Below the pieces are notes generated by a model. That model did not search any database, had not been told where the DNA came from, and was given only the letters and a program-made list of their open reading frames with translations. From a virus, in IMG/VR virus record IMGVR_UViG_3300030104_004584, positions 1-29,793 of that record: 29,793 nt of DNA. The stretch is one strand, 5' to 3'. Positions 11,497 through 22,861 of the stretch are shown in pieces. A program made the position numbers and the translations under genes. Position 1 is the stretch's first letter. Each line of letters opens with the position of its first letter.

Positions 11497-14334
11497 CTAA
11501 CTTTTATAAATTCTGGCTATATCAAATATACAAGAAGCATCAATACCAGTAGTAAATGTTCCACCTGTTGATTGTGATAATTGTATTTCCACATAATCAG
11601 TTGCAACCAAGTTTAACATCTTTGTAATTGCTAAAGATGTATTTGGATAATGTGCTGTTTGTGTAAAATTAATACTTCCATTTTTTAATATTTTTAAAGT
11701 CCATTGTTCGCCAGTTCCATATGCAGTATTACTTGCAATATTAATCATTGCATTAATCATATATACACCATTTTGTCCTGACGCCACAGTATATCTACCA
11801 ACGTTACTTGACGTGTCCATACCACTATGTGAGTCAGTTTGTGTGTTATTAAATGCAACGACAGTTGCAGTTGAGTTAGCAATTGTTTGTCCAGTTGTAG
11901 CAATTGTAGCCAAACATATTGGACCTGGTAATCCTTGATTGTAAGATTTTAAATCACTTACAGGAATTTGTTTTGTTGTAGTATTGTCAATAACAATAAT
12001 AGCATCATCATCAGCAAGTGTAATAGATGATGTTGATTTTGCTGATCCATCTAGTAAGTTTAGTTCTGCGGCAGTTGATCCAACTGTTGTTCCACCTAAT
12101 ATTAATCCACTATTTGGCGCTCTAACAGCCGTATCTGCATTAATAGTTCCAGCAACGTCAAGTGTGTAATCAGGTGTATCATCTAAAATTCCAACTCTTT
12201 CATTTGCGGCATCCACTCTTACTAAATTATTATTTGTGTCACCATCAATTCTAAAGTCCATATCTTTCTTACCACTATTAAAGTGTATGATATCACCTTT
12301 AAATTCTGCTACAGTATTATGACTTCTGTCACCATTTGGCACACACGTGATTCTAAAGTATCCACCAATATTACCAGCTGTTGCATTACCATAACCATCG
12401 TGACTTGAACCATTGTGATCACCATCAGCTACAAAATAACAAGCCGCACTTGTTTGATTATAAGCGGCTCCATTCCAACCTGATGCATAAAATCCACCTA
12501 AAAAGTCATCATCTTCTGATGCGGCATCACTTGAGTCTGAGTTTGATTTTACAAACCAAACGTTTGAAAATTGATTACCATCACTTTTTTGTTTAATGGC
12601 CAATGTTGCCCAGTTATCGTGTGTAGTTGTAATTTGTAATCCACCGTTGTATAATAAGGCGTGGTCAGCTGTATCTGTGTTTCCAATTGATACTGGGTTA
12701 TTAAAGTGATGGACTCCTCCACCCCAACTCCAGTTTCCTTCTGGTCCATAGTTACCTGTTGCACCTGTTTGTGCAGTTTTTAATAATATATCAGCGTTTG
12801 TTCCACCTCCAACTATACTTGTATTAATTGTTGGACTAGTAAGTGTTTTGTTTGTAAGTGTTTCACTTCCTGTTAAAGAAACAAAGCTATCACTTTGTAA
12901 TGCTGTGTTAAATTCTGCTAATGACCCAGTTAAACTGTTACCAGTTCCACCAAGGTCAAATGTTTTGTTTGTAAGGGTATCGGTCGTTGCTCTTCCAACA
13001 AGTGTGTCTGTTGAAGTTGGTAATGTAAGTGTTCCAGTGTTTGAAATACTTGCTATCACTGGTGTTGTAAGTGTTTTGTTTGTAAGTGTGTCTGTGCTTG
13101 ATTCTGTTACAACTGTATTATCAATGTTTAATGTGTATGTTCCTGAACCATCATCATATACTTTATCTAATCCTGTTCCAGCAACAACCAAAGCATTTAC
13201 TCTGTCATCAACTCTTTCATCTGTATAATACTTGTTTGATGATCCTTCTGGTAATTGATCTGTGTCTGTTGCATTTAAATTTGTTACAAAATTAACTGAT
13301 GTTAGTGCTGATGCTAGTTCAAATCTGCTACTAGAAGCATTCCAAGATAATATTTGTCCTGCTGTTGCTCCATTACTAACTACATCACTTAATGCATTAA
13401 TAGATGTTGTTGCTACTCTGGCATCAATGGCTGTGTTTGCTCTTGCAACTGTGTAGTATAAGTTTGTGCCTTCTGTAACGTGTGTAGTTATTTGTGTTTC
13501 ATTTCCAAATTTTCCACCTGCTGAATCATATTTTAATACTTGATTATCCTGCGGACTTGCTATTGTAACATCAGTTAGTCCATTTAATGCAGTTGCTATA
13601 ATGGCATTAACTTCTAAATCACCATTTGAATCAAAGTTTAATACTTTGTTTGCTCTGTCTGTTTTGTTTGGAATAGTTAATGATGCACTAACTTCGCCAT
13701 TAGCGTGGAAAGAAGCTGTGTCATAGTGTGATAATTTCAATGTTATATCATTGTCCATTTTATTATCTCTTGCAACAATGTTTAAATTATCAAAACTTGA
13801 GTTGAATGTTGCGGCACTAATAGCACCACCATTGCTAAAATCTGCAGTTCTGCTTGGTGTTCTATCTGAAAATATTGCAACTTTAACACCTGTTCCAGGT
13901 GCTGTTCTATATGAAACTGTGCCTGTTGAAGCTGTGTCATCAGTAGTATCATTTATTTCATATGCAGTTCCACCCGCTGAAAATGTTACAGTTGGTGAAG
14001 TTGTATATCCAGAACCTCCAGCTGTAACTGTTATTCCAGTTACTACGCCAGAACTAATAGTTGCTGTTGCTGTAGCACTTGATCCACCGCCACCAGATAT
14101 TGTAACTGTTGGTGCTACTGTATATCCAGTTCCACCTGAACCCACTGCTATGGCTGATACTGCTCCTGATGATATTGAAGCTGTTGCAACTGCTTTAGTT
14201 CCAAGTGTTTGCAAAGTTTCGTCATTATAAACTGTTATGTCATTAACAGACATTATTTCAAAATTAAAAGGATAATCTTTTGTTGAATTATTACCCGTGT
14301 AAAATATTCTAGATGTTGTGCTTGATACTGCCAT
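11497..14334 (-). CDS. Tail fibre protein, 945 aa
   Basis: This is the host-recognition fibre. The N terminus resembles the T7 gp17 virion-attachment domain ([20 protein letters not shown] at about 11-30, and a later [20 protein letters not shown] and [20 protein letters not shown]). It is interrupted by two Gly-rich repeats, [17 protein letters not shown] (68-84) and [16 protein letters not shown] (107-122). The shaft carries repeated [14 protein letters not shown]-like units, common in phage fibres. The C-terminal region is beta-rich ([33 protein letters not shown]) and resembles trimeric C1q/TNF-like heads, though this is tentative. An octamer (14362-14355) and AAGGAAAG precede the start. 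Confidence 0.88.
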   Translation of the reverse strand: MAVSSTTSRIFYTGNNSTKDYPFNFEIMSVNDITVYNDETLQTLGTKAVATASISSGAVSAIAVGSGGTGYTVAPTVTISGGGGSSATATATISSGVVTGITVTAGGSGYTTSPTVTFSAGGTAYEINDTTDDTASTGTVSYRTAPGTGVKVAIFSDRTPSRTADFSNGGAISAATFNSSFDNLNIVARDNKMDNDITLKLSHYDTASFHANGEVSASLTIPNKTDRANKVLNFDSNGDLEVNAIIATALNGLTDVTIASPQDNQVLKYDSAGGKFGNETQITTHVTEGTNLYYTVARANTAIDARVATTSINALSDVVSNGATAGQILSWNASSSRFELASALTSVNFVTNLNATDTDQLPEGSSNKYYTDERVDDRVNALVVAGTGLDKVYDDGSGTYTLNIDNTVVTESSTDTLTNKTLTTPVIASISNTGTLTLPTSTDTLVGRATTDTLTNKTFDLGGTGNSLTGSLAEFNTALQSDSFVSLTGSETLTNKTLTSPTINTSIVGGGTNADILLKTAQTGATGNYGPEGNWSWGGGVHHFNNPVSIGNTDTADHALLYNGGLQITTTHDNWATLAIKQKSDGNQFSNVWFVKSNSDSSDAASEDDDFLGGFYASGWNGAAYNQTSAACYFVADGDHNGSSHDGYGNATAGNIGGYFRITCVPNGDRSHNTVAEFKGDIIHFNSGKKDMDFRIDGDTNNNLVRVDAANERVGILDDTPDYTLDVAGTINADTAVRAPNSGLILGGTTVGSTAAELNLLDGSAKSTSSITLADDDAIIVIDNTTTKQIPVSDLKSYNQGLPGPICLATIATTGQTIANSTATVVAFNNTQTDSHSGMDTSSNVGRYTVASGQNGVYMINAMINIASNTAYGTGEQWTLKILKNGSINFTQTAHYPNTSLAITKMLNLVATDYVEIQLSQSTGGTFTTGIDASCIFDIARIYKS

Positions 14335-14354
14335 TTACTCTTTCCTTACCATAA

Positions 14355-14362
14355 TATTTATC
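14355..14362 (-). promoter_or_regulatory. NATAAATA octamer upstream of tail fibre
   Basis: On the minus strand GATAAATA followed by TTATGG lies 20 nt before the ATG at 14334. It falls in the 38-bp gap after the 1071-aa gene. It would give the fibre and holin-like genes their own transcript. Confidence 0.65.
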
Positions 14363-14372
14363 TAATTGCATA

Positions 14373-17300
14373 CTAATCTAATAATTGTGTTACTGATGGC
14401 AACCATTTGTTTAGTTCTGCATCTTCTCCTGTTATATTTTTTGGACGATTAGTATCAATCAATATTCCATCATTACCAATAAACAATCCATCTTGTTCTG
14501 TTTCACCACGTTTAAGAGCTCGTTTGTTTCTACGTTTCCACCCATCGTGGTCAAGTGTATATTGTAACGTGTCAAAAAATTCTTCTTTAAATATGTTTAA
14601 AAATGGAATTGATGGTGCTAATGTTTTTAATGTTTGGCCACCAATTCTATTAATGTTAATTTTAGTTCCTTCAATAAATCCATTTTTATCATAAACACTA
14701 GGCGCACCAAATATATCACCTACTAAACTTCTTATAGCTGATACTGTCATACCACCCATATATCTGTCCATATCTTTTTCAAATTCAAATCCTGTGCTAT
14801 ATTTTTTATCTTTATCTTCATCAAGTGTTAAATTAAATCCACCTCTAATTAAATTTTGTGCTGATAATTCTATAAGTGGAACAATTGCAAATGTTCCTAA
14901 TATAGGCATACGTGTTAATGCTGTTTCATATAATTTAGAATCAGTCATACTGTATGGTTGCTTTCCACTTGATATTCTTCTTAACTGCACAACTACTAGT
15001 GCTGGAATAAATGTTGCAACAGCCATACGTGCCGCCAATCTTGCAACTTGACTCATACCACCTTTTTGAAATGCACGTCCATATTGTTTAGTTCCAATAA
15101 TCATTTGAAATGATTTAAACTGCATTATACTTTTATACACACCCATCATCCAATCTTTTTGTCCAGGTGTCTTATCCATAAATGTCATTAAGCTTCTTAT
15201 TTCTTCATCAGGTCTAGGTCTTCCTGCTTCATCAATATTGTTTTGGAAAAACTTGTGCCACATATCATAAGCATCAGAAGTTTCACCTAATACTTCTTTT
15301 GTTTTAATAGTGTTAAATCCAGTGATGTCAATTAGTTTATCTGTTGAATCAACTATACCTTCAATACCTTTTTCAGAGTTTAATCCTCTTTCCCAACCAT
15401 CAAGTGTTTGTTTAAATTCTTTAGTTGTAAATCCGTGTCTTTTTAATTCTGCAAAAAATTGTGGTTTATTAGTTTCTAACCAAGCCCAAGGACTAAATGC
15501 TCTTTGTCTAGACGTTGATAGTTTGCTTTTGGCCGCACTTACTTCATTCAATATTGAACTAACATAATGTCTTAACACACCCAACGCTCTGTCAGCCTGT
15601 CTATCAGATAGTTCTGCTATTCCTGTATGTTTCATAAATCCATTTGCAAATCTTTCAGACCAACCAAATACACCATTTGGATTACCTAATCTATCCAAAC
15701 TTTCCATATGTCTTACAGTCAAACTTCCAATTTCTTGTTCAATTGATATACCCATCATTTTGGCCATATCACGCATTTCTTCTTTTGTTTTGCCTCTTGC
15801 ATTTTTTACTTGATCATTAAATTGATTTACTGACTTAAACAATGGATGAAATTCAAATCCTTTTGCATTAAAGCCTTCCCAACCTTTTGAGTTTAACAAA
15901 GCCGCCGCTTGAAATGGTTCCATAATAGTTTGATCAAATAATATCATACCTAACTTACCCAAGTTAATGTTTCTAAATCCTGTTAAAAATTTACCTATTG
16001 TTGTTGTGTTTTCTTTGCTAGGTTGTGTTTTATCAACAATAATTTTTTCAAACCATTCCATTGCATCAGTATCTGCAAGTGCTCCAATATCATCATATTG
16101 ACGTAGTGCTTGTTTAAATGTTCCTAAAAAGCCTTGCACGTCTGCACCAAACATTTGTGTTAGTGCTTGTTCATTTGCAATTGATCTAGATTGATTATGT
16201 TCTTGTGCTAAAAATTTAGGTGCTTTTTTACCACCACCATATTTTGCTAGTATTTCATTTTTAACACGTCCATTTTTATATATTATAAATCTTCTATTTC
16301 TTTTTAGATCTTTGTTACCTTTCCAACCAAATGCATAATCATCTTTGTGATATATCATATCATTGTATAATTTTTCTATTAGTTTTTCTTTTTCAGCTTT
16401 AATGGCTAACACATTTGTATCTTCAAATGTTTTTCCAAAGTAATTTAATACTGTTTGATCATCTATAGCATTCATCATATCTTTTTTAAATGCTTCTATA
16501 CCAGCTTCTTCAACTGACTTTGCAATTAATTGTGGTTTTCCAACAAACTGAAACTTGCTCATTGAGCCACTTATACTTGCATTTTTATCTAGTATTTCAC
16601 TAAACTTTTTCCATTTTTGCAATACATATTCTTTTGCAAGTGGATGCACTTGAACTTTTTCAACGTCACCAGCTAAATTTGTTAGCTCAAGTTCTTTAAT
16701 ACTGTTTGATAATTTCCATTCACCATCAACTAGTTGCACAACTTTACCTTGTCCAAAATCAAATGCAACTTTGTTTTGTAGTTCATATATTTGTTCTGCA
16801 ATTGCATTATCATTCAATGCATCTAATGAATTTTTATATTTCTTTTTGAGATCATCAAATCCGTGAAAGTTTGGATCTCTCCACATTTGATCAATAACAA
16901 CTCTAGGTTGAAAGTATAGTTTAGACATATTAACATCAACTAATGTTTCCAATGGTGGCATATCAGCCCACTTTGAATTAACTAACATTGATCTTAATAC
17001 GTATGTCATTATTTCTTGATCATCCAATTTACCTTTGTTTTTTAACCATTTATTTTTTAAAAATTCTGGCATTGGTAATCCACTTGTCCATCTTCTAGAG
17101 CCTTCACTTTTCCATTTGTTAAGCATTGTATGAACGTGATTTGCAAGTGTATCTGATTTAACTTGTGTAGTATATTGTCCTTTAAAACGCACTAGTGCAT
17201 TTTTAGTCATCTTTACTGTAACTAATTCACCAGTTAATTGTTCTAATGTTTTATTTGCTAACACATCATCAGTTAAAAATTCTTTTTGAAATGCTTGAAA

Positions 17301-17588
17301 ACTTTGATTTTCATCAATAGCTTTACCAAACTTTCTATATAGAAATACTTGCAAGTCTAAATTTTGACCATTTTGAAATAATGCTTTTGCTGTTACAGTA
17401 TCAAATGAATCTATAATATCTGGATTAGTTTCTAAAAACTTTTTCTGTGTATCAACAAATTGTTGTTCTAGTTCTTCTCTAAATTGTTTAATTGTTTTAG
17501 ATGGCGTTGTTTCACCTTGATATGTTTTTTTATACATATCATCAATTAATTGTTTTCCAAATACTTTTATACTACATTTTTGCGCCAT
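14373..17588 (-). CDS. Large ejection protein (T7 gp16-type), 1071 aa
   Basis: The protein is predicted to be an internal virion protein that enters the cell with DNA. Size, place between gp15-like proteins and fibre, and a C-terminal part with hydrophobic segments (LAARMAVATFIPALVVVQLR, about 875-895; RMPILGTFAIVPLIELSAQN) fit ejection proteins of marine podoviruses, which end in a QLK-I-GK-P-M type segment; here this reads QLRRISSGKQPYSM. The N-terminal two thirds are charged and helical. No transglycosylase or other lytic motif is evident, unlike T7 gp16. Its start overlaps the preceding stop (TAATG) with AGAGGAAA as ribosome binding site. Confidence 0.75.
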   Translation of the reverse strand: MAQKCSIKVFGKQLIDDMYKKTYQGETTPSKTIKQFREELEQQFVDTQKKFLETNPDIIDSFDTVTAKALFQNGQNLDLQVFLYRKFGKAIDENQSFQAFQKEFLTDDVLANKTLEQLTGELVTVKMTKNALVRFKGQYTTQVKSDTLANHVHTMLNKWKSEGSRRWTSGLPMPEFLKNKWLKNKGKLDDQEIMTYVLRSMLVNSKWADMPPLETLVDVNMSKLYFQPRVVIDQMWRDPNFHGFDDLKKKYKNSLDALNDNAIAEQIYELQNKVAFDFGQGKVVQLVDGEWKLSNSIKELELTNLAGDVEKVQVHPLAKEYVLQKWKKFSEILDKNASISGSMSKFQFVGKPQLIAKSVEEAGIEAFKKDMMNAIDDQTVLNYFGKTFEDTNVLAIKAEKEKLIEKLYNDMIYHKDDYAFGWKGNKDLKRNRRFIIYKNGRVKNEILAKYGGGKKAPKFLAQEHNQSRSIANEQALTQMFGADVQGFLGTFKQALRQYDDIGALADTDAMEWFEKIIVDKTQPSKENTTTIGKFLTGFRNINLGKLGMILFDQTIMEPFQAAALLNSKGWEGFNAKGFEFHPLFKSVNQFNDQVKNARGKTKEEMRDMAKMMGISIEQEIGSLTVRHMESLDRLGNPNGVFGWSERFANGFMKHTGIAELSDRQADRALGVLRHYVSSILNEVSAAKSKLSTSRQRAFSPWAWLETNKPQFFAELKRHGFTTKEFKQTLDGWERGLNSEKGIEGIVDSTDKLIDITGFNTIKTKEVLGETSDAYDMWHKFFQNNIDEAGRPRPDEEIRSLMTFMDKTPGQKDWMMGVYKSIMQFKSFQMIIGTKQYGRAFQKGGMSQVARLAARMAVATFIPALVVVQLRRISSGKQPYSMTDSKLYETALTRMPILGTFAIVPLIELSAQNLIRGGFNLTLDEDKDKKYSTGFEFEKDMDRYMGGMTVSAIRSLVGDIFGAPSVYDKNGFIEGTKININRIGGQTLKTLAPSIPFLNIFKEEFFDTLQYTLDHDGWKRRNKRALKRGETEQDGLFIGNDGILIDTNRPKNITGEDAELNKWLPSVTQLLD

Positions 17589-19978
17589 TATACATTTCCT
17601 CTGTTAATCCATAAACACTTGTTAAATTCTTTTAACTTCATTTGCATTTTAGTAATTGTTGCAAGTTCATCTTTTAAATTAACATACTTGTTCCATTGTT
17701 CTGTTATGTCCAAATCATTTTTTGTTTTAATGATTTCAGTTCCTCTTTTAGTTATACTCATTTTAATTCTACCATTGTCAATGTATAATCTAATTGATCC
17801 TTCTTGAATCTCACCATCAACTACGTTAATATATTTTGTATTTTTTGCACCTGTGTCAAAGTTTTTGTATTTTGTAGATAACAACAATTCCCAATCATCT
17901 TCTTTGTTTCCAATTAGTTTCCAAAGTTCATCCCAACTTGATTTTACTTTTGCAGTTTTTTGTCCAGTTGTTAGTATTGATGTTAGTATTTCATCAACAC
18001 TTGTATCTAACTTCATTTCACCAGTTGTTGGATCTATTTTAAATTTAAATCTAGTAGTTGCAAATGTTTGATCCATTTGTCCTAGTTCATTCATTATTTT
18101 TTGATTTTGATATAACAACTCTGGCATTGTTTCTCTTGCATCTAAGTCTTGTGCATAGTTTTCAATGTCTGTAATTTTTTGCACATCTTCTGGTGCATAC
18201 TCTAATGGTGTTCCATCTTTGTTTTTTAAATGTCCATATCTTGCTTTCATAAAAGCCATTTTACCTTTTACAGACTTTAATCCAACTGGTAATGGTGTTT
18301 CACCTGATATGTCAAATACTCTTGCACCAATTTCTTTTGGCGACACTACATATTTTCTACCATCAATATCAACAACAATCCAATCATATGCTTTTAAATC
18401 TTTACTACCTGGCTTACGCTCTGTGCCTTTTGCAAAAGGTTCCTGTGATAGTTTCATTACCTCATTGTCACTTAATGACTCAACAGATTTAATTTGATCT
18501 TGAAATGTTCCATCTTTAAATGCTTTAGAGTTAAGTGTTATTTCAAATCCATCTTTTTGCATTGATGTTTTAGCCCATCTTGACTTTACATCAAATTCTG
18601 GTCTAGCAACATTTATTTTTATTGTATCAAAATTACCTGCAAAGTTTTTAATAAATTTGCTACCACGTCCTAACATAAACTTAAATATGTCCATATCACT
18701 TAACCAAATGTTAAGTTCAAATTGATCTCTTTTCATTGCACCTGGCGTTCTAGTAACTGTCAAATGTATTCCATCATCGTTGTATTTTCCTTTTGGAGAT
18801 ACAGGACCATCAGTTGCAATCCAGTTACCATCTCTATCAAATTTCATTCCTTGATTTTTTATTAAAGTGTTTGGTGTTATATCAACTTTTTCACCATTTG
18901 CTAAATGTCCGCCTTCAACGTGACTAACATCCATTTCATCTCTAACAATTTTTTCATTTCTTAATTCTGTTTCTGTTAATGTTTTTTTAACTTCATCACT
19001 ATTTTTTTGTGCTTCTTTAACATTTTTGTTAGCTTGATTTTGCCATTCATCAGCCATTTTAGCAAGTTTAATTGCATTTTTAGACTGTGTGTCTGCCATA
19101 AAATAAAACAATTTGTTACGTGCTTTGCTTATACCAGCAACACTTCCTACTAGTGTAGCAGGAATAACTGCACTACCAGCCGCAATTGCTAATAGTTCTA
19201 TATCACTAGCTTCGTCCATTCCTCTATATCTTCTAGCATTGTTTAAGTTTGCGGCATACAATCCACCATAACCTAAACCATAATATGTTCCAATGGCCAT
19301 AGCTCTTTTTACGGGATTATTTTTTCCAGGTAACAAATTGCTTGTTAGTTCATAACCTTGCATTTGTTTTTTTGCTTTTGCTTTAGCTAATGCTTTTCTA
19401 CCTTTTTTTAATTTTGTTGCAAAACTATCTGATTTTCCTAATAACTTTTGTCCGCCTTTGTATAATAGATTAACACCTTTAGCACCACCTTTCCATAATA
19501 GGCCAGCACCCAAAGTTGCATAGTTAGTTTCATCACCAAATATCATAGCACCAACTCTAGTTCCCCATCTAACTGTGTGTCCCCATTTGCTACTACGTGC
19601 GGCTATGTTATCCCAATATCCAATGTTATCAAAGTTATCAGCTGATACTTTTGCTTGTAGTTCTGTTAAACCTTCTTCCCATTCTATTAATGGAACAGTT
19701 TCACCTTTTTCATTTGTTGTTGTTCTGTAGTTAGTGTGGCTTTCATTCCAATCTTTTTCATTGATTAGTATTTCTTCACTATCACCACCAAAGTATTCAG
19801 GAAGCCAACTTACATTTTCAATATCAGTTGTTTCACGCAATGAATCTCTAACAATAGATATCACACGCTCTTGTTGTTCAGCATTTACAGCCGCAACAAT
19901 TTGTTGTTTAAATTTTGGATAGTTTGCTACTTGAACTTGATCTCTTGCAGTCCAACGTGATATAGAACTAACTGCCAT
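17588..19978 (-). CDS. Large internal virion protein, 796 aa
   Basis: Its position between the 959-aa and 1071-aa proteins suggests an ejection (internal core) protein. The N-terminal 120 residues are charged; residues of about 130-270 contain Ala/Gly-rich stretches (GYGGLYAANLNNARRYR; IELLAIAAGSAVIPATLVGS, plausible membrane-inserting helices). The rest is long, charged and rich in Lys, with helices and beta-like segments (SIRLYIDNGRIKMSITKRGT). No enzymatic motif was found. GGAGGATT precedes the ATG 3 nt after the previous gene. The exact T7 counterpart cannot be fixed from sequence; the region between gp14-like and fibre has three large genes where T7 has two. Confidence 0.7.
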   Translation of the reverse strand: MAVSSISRWTARDQVQVANYPKFKQQIVAAVNAEQQERVISIVRDSLRETTDIENVSWLPEYFGGDSEEILINEKDWNESHTNYRTTTNEKGETVPLIEWEEGLTELQAKVSADNFDNIGYWDNIAARSSKWGHTVRWGTRVGAMIFGDETNYATLGAGLLWKGGAKGVNLLYKGGQKLLGKSDSFATKLKKGRKALAKAKAKKQMQGYELTSNLLPGKNNPVKRAMAIGTYYGLGYGGLYAANLNNARRYRGMDEASDIELLAIAAGSAVIPATLVGSVAGISKARNKLFYFMADTQSKNAIKLAKMADEWQNQANKNVKEAQKNSDEVKKTLTETELRNEKIVRDEMDVSHVEGGHLANGEKVDITPNTLIKNQGMKFDRDGNWIATDGPVSPKGKYNDDGIHLTVTRTPGAMKRDQFELNIWLSDMDIFKFMLGRGSKFIKNFAGNFDTIKINVARPEFDVKSRWAKTSMQKDGFEITLNSKAFKDGTFQDQIKSVESLSDNEVMKLSQEPFAKGTERKPGSKDLKAYDWIVVDIDGRKYVVSPKEIGARVFDISGETPLPVGLKSVKGKMAFMKARYGHLKNKDGTPLEYAPEDVQKITDIENYAQDLDARETMPELLYQNQKIMNELGQMDQTFATTRFKFKIDPTTGEMKLDTSVDEILTSILTTGQKTAKVKSSWDELWKLIGNKEDDWELLLSTKYKNFDTGAKNTKYINVVDGEIQEGSIRLYIDNGRIKMSITKRGTEIIKTKNDLDITEQWNKYVNLKDELATITKMQMKLKEFNKCLWINRGNV

Positions 19979-19981
19979 ATG

Positions 19982-22861
19982 TTAATCCTCCATTTCACTG
20001 AGTGCATCTTTATATATTAAGTATAATGTCAAAGTTGGAGATAGTTTTTCACCATTGAATCTTCCAGTGTAACCACCTGACTCTTTCATTTCATTCCATT
20101 TTGCATTAACTAAATTTTGTAATTCTGTAGCTTCTTTCTTTTTAGCACCAGCACCAGCTCTTTCACCAGGTTTAAATGTGCCAGTTAATAGTTTATCAAA
20201 GTCTGCAAATTGACTTAACATTTTAAATTCATCATTTGTAAAGCCGCCATCTTGTTGCATAGCTCTTTGAACTATACCCATAATAGCTATAGCATTTTCA
20301 TTTTTATCACCAAAGCCTATTCCAAATGTATCACCTGTAAATATTTGTGTTTGTCCGCCTTCAGCAATAGCCATTGCTATATCATCAACACCACCATTTT
20401 GCACAATCAATTGTGATCCAATTTGAATGTATTCTTTTTTGTGTGCATAAAGATTTTGTCCATCTTTTCTAACAGTTATGCCTGATGGAATAGTAACTTC
20501 AGTTTTCCAATATGGATGTCCTGCGGCACTTTCATCAAAGCCTTTGTTTCTTTTGTTTTTATCTAGTTCAAATGTTAGTCCAGTTGTTAATTCACCGTTG
20601 CTTTGTCCGCCGTGTCCAACTAATATCATTGGACCATCTGTTCCAACTTTTGCATAATCTTTATCAACTTCTTGTATTAAATATCCAACACTACCTTCTA
20701 ATCTTGGTTCTGCATTGTTTCTAAATGAATCTTCACATTGTCCAAGTGTTAATCCAGCTTCACATTTTACTTGCCAAGCTAGTGTGTTTTCATCAAAGTC
20801 ATTTAAGAAATCTTGGAAATCACTTACAGCATCTTCTCTTAATACAACACTATTTGGAATACGTAATATTTTTTCATCACCACCTTTGTTAAATGTAACA
20901 ATTTGTAATCCTGTGTCATATAATTGTTTAGCTACGTCAAATGCTTCTTCAAAACTTTTGTTGTGTTCAACCATTTCATTTTTAATAACTAGTTCAAATG
21001 CATTTAAGGCTCTGTTCATTTCAGTAGTCCCCATATCCATATATCCAGTTTTTTTATCTTTGAAATCACTGTGTGACATAATTGCTGTTGTTAATGTTCC
21101 ATCTTTGTTAGCTTGTGCCCAAATACCTGGAAACGTTTTATCTATTGCTGGTTCATTAACAATTGACTGCAATATCTTTTGTTGTAACACATTATCAAAG
21201 CCTTCAAGTTCTAATGCAACAAATATAGGATCATCTGCTTCAATACCTAATTCATTTAACATTGATATACTCATATCAGCCTCAAATGCTTTAACTTGTT
21301 TAATACCTTCTAAAACTTTATTAACATCTTTGCTTTGTAAATTGTTTTTAACTACTGATGTATCAAATGGTAATGGAATCAAATCTAAATATTGTGCTCC
21401 ATATCTTTTAGCCAAACGTGCTTTATGTTCTTTTGCAATATCTAATGCTGATCCATATACTGCACCTGAATGATGTTTTTCAGTTCCTTCAAGTGACATA
21501 GCTATGGCCATAATATCTGCTACTTCAATATCATTTATTTTCCATATATCCATTTTAGTATTTTCATTTAAAGTTAGTTCTAGCTCACTTACTAATTTAA
21601 TTTTTTGTTTTTCTAATGTTAGTATTGCTTCATTTGTTCCTAAAAATTTTATATCATCTTCTAATGAAGCACCTTCATCATATAAGTCACGTTGTATTTC
21701 TAACAACTCTAGATCACTTTCAATTTTATCTAAGTTCCATTTTTTATAATTTTCTTCACCTAATAGCATATTAGTATGTTCATTAACTGCACTTTTGTTT
21801 TCAAAGTCTTGAACTACTTCACCATCAATACCAATGTCTTTCATTGATTGTATTTCAACTTCATCAAGTGTTTCACCATTATTGATTTTAGCATTGGCTT
21901 TATCTTTTTTCATATATTGTTGATCTTTTAGATCATTTTCAGCCAATGAGTATTTGCTATCTAACACACTTACTACATTAGCAAGATGTTGATTCTTCAT
22001 CATTTTTGGAACTTCAAGTTCTGGAATAACTGTTTTAATTTTTCCTTCTATAAGTTCTTTAGCATCTGCATAGTAAGTGTCCCAACCACCTGATGCAAGT
22101 TTTTCTATTAGTTCTTTTTTAGCACCAATAGTTTTTGCTTTTTCAAAGTCATTAAGTATATCACCTTTAACAAGTGCAAACGTAGTATTTTGCACCCAAT
22201 CAACTACATCTTTAGCATCATATATTTGTGTTGGGTTTTCATAGTTTGCTTTAACTGTTGCAACCATTTGATCAACAATTGTTAATATTTCTGCTTCTGA
22301 GTTTTCACCACCTAGTTCTGCTAGGTTTTCTATTTCTAAATAACCTTGTTCTAAAAATTGATCATTAACTTCTGCGTCAAGTTTAATTTTATTATTAACT
22401 ACGTTTTGTGCAACAGCAGTATTTTTACCTTGTGCATAGTTGTCATATCTAGTTAATATATCACTTTGCCATTCTGACGGTGTTGATTTAGAAATATTAT
22501 CTCTAATTGTTCTTGCTTCTTTATTAAAACTTTCAATACTATCTTGATTGTTTAAATATGCTTCATCAACTTGTTTTCTATAATTTAATATTGACTTATT
22601 AGTGTAAGCCACTCTAGCTGATTCTTTAAATGCATCGCCATATATTGTTCCAGGTGATTTAACTATTTCATTTGGATCTTTACCTTCTGCAATTGCTTTT
22701 TCACCTTCTTTAATACCAACTTCTTTGGCTTGTTTATCTAAATGATTGTTGGCCGCTTTATTAATTGTTTTTAATAACGAACCTGTTGCATCCGCTAGTA
22801 TAGGTGCCTTAAACGATTGTCTAGGTTGTTTTTGTGATTCAAATTTTGTAATTTTTACCAT
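19982..22861 (-). CDS. Large internal virion protein (gp15-like), 959 aa
   Basis: The first gene after the gp14-like one, it is predicted to be a gp15-like core protein. The N-terminal basic segment (ITKFESQKQPRQSFKAP) and long helical middle fit. From about residue 715 a different domain follows: CEAGLTLGQCEDSF, then PMILVGHGGQSNGELTTGLT, EVTIPSGITVRKDGQNLY and TQIFTGDTFGIGFGDKNENA, a beta-rich region of roughly 150 residues with many Gly. It could be an enzymatic or binding domain, but I see no known lysozyme or peptidase triad. The start overlaps the previous stop (TAATG) with GAGGAG 11 nt away. Confidence 0.72.
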   Translation of the reverse strand: MVKITKFESQKQPRQSFKAPILADATGSLLKTINKAANNHLDKQAKEVGIKEGEKAIAEGKDPNEIVKSPGTIYGDAFKESARVAYTNKSILNYRKQVDEAYLNNQDSIESFNKEARTIRDNISKSTPSEWQSDILTRYDNYAQGKNTAVAQNVVNNKIKLDAEVNDQFLEQGYLEIENLAELGGENSEAEILTIVDQMVATVKANYENPTQIYDAKDVVDWVQNTTFALVKGDILNDFEKAKTIGAKKELIEKLASGGWDTYYADAKELIEGKIKTVIPELEVPKMMKNQHLANVVSVLDSKYSLAENDLKDQQYMKKDKANAKINNGETLDEVEIQSMKDIGIDGEVVQDFENKSAVNEHTNMLLGEENYKKWNLDKIESDLELLEIQRDLYDEGASLEDDIKFLGTNEAILTLEKQKIKLVSELELTLNENTKMDIWKINDIEVADIMAIAMSLEGTEKHHSGAVYGSALDIAKEHKARLAKRYGAQYLDLIPLPFDTSVVKNNLQSKDVNKVLEGIKQVKAFEADMSISMLNELGIEADDPIFVALELEGFDNVLQQKILQSIVNEPAIDKTFPGIWAQANKDGTLTTAIMSHSDFKDKKTGYMDMGTTEMNRALNAFELVIKNEMVEHNKSFEEAFDVAKQLYDTGLQIVTFNKGGDEKILRIPNSVVLREDAVSDFQDFLNDFDENTLAWQVKCEAGLTLGQCEDSFRNNAEPRLEGSVGYLIQEVDKDYAKVGTDGPMILVGHGGQSNGELTTGLTFELDKNKRNKGFDESAAGHPYWKTEVTIPSGITVRKDGQNLYAHKKEYIQIGSQLIVQNGGVDDIAMAIAEGGQTQIFTGDTFGIGFGDKNENAIAIMGIVQRAMQQDGGFTNDEFKMLSQFADFDKLLTGTFKPGERAGAGAKKKEATELQNLVNAKWNEMKESGGYTGRFNGEKLSPTLTLYLIYKDALSEMED

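Noticed and set aside
20715-21473. 252-codon open frame on the plus strand
   Set aside because: It is antisense to the 959-aa virion gene, with Ser/Leu/Cys-rich composition and no ribosome site; it reflects low stop density opposite an AT-rich gene. The same applies to 2575-3132 and 13751-14230.
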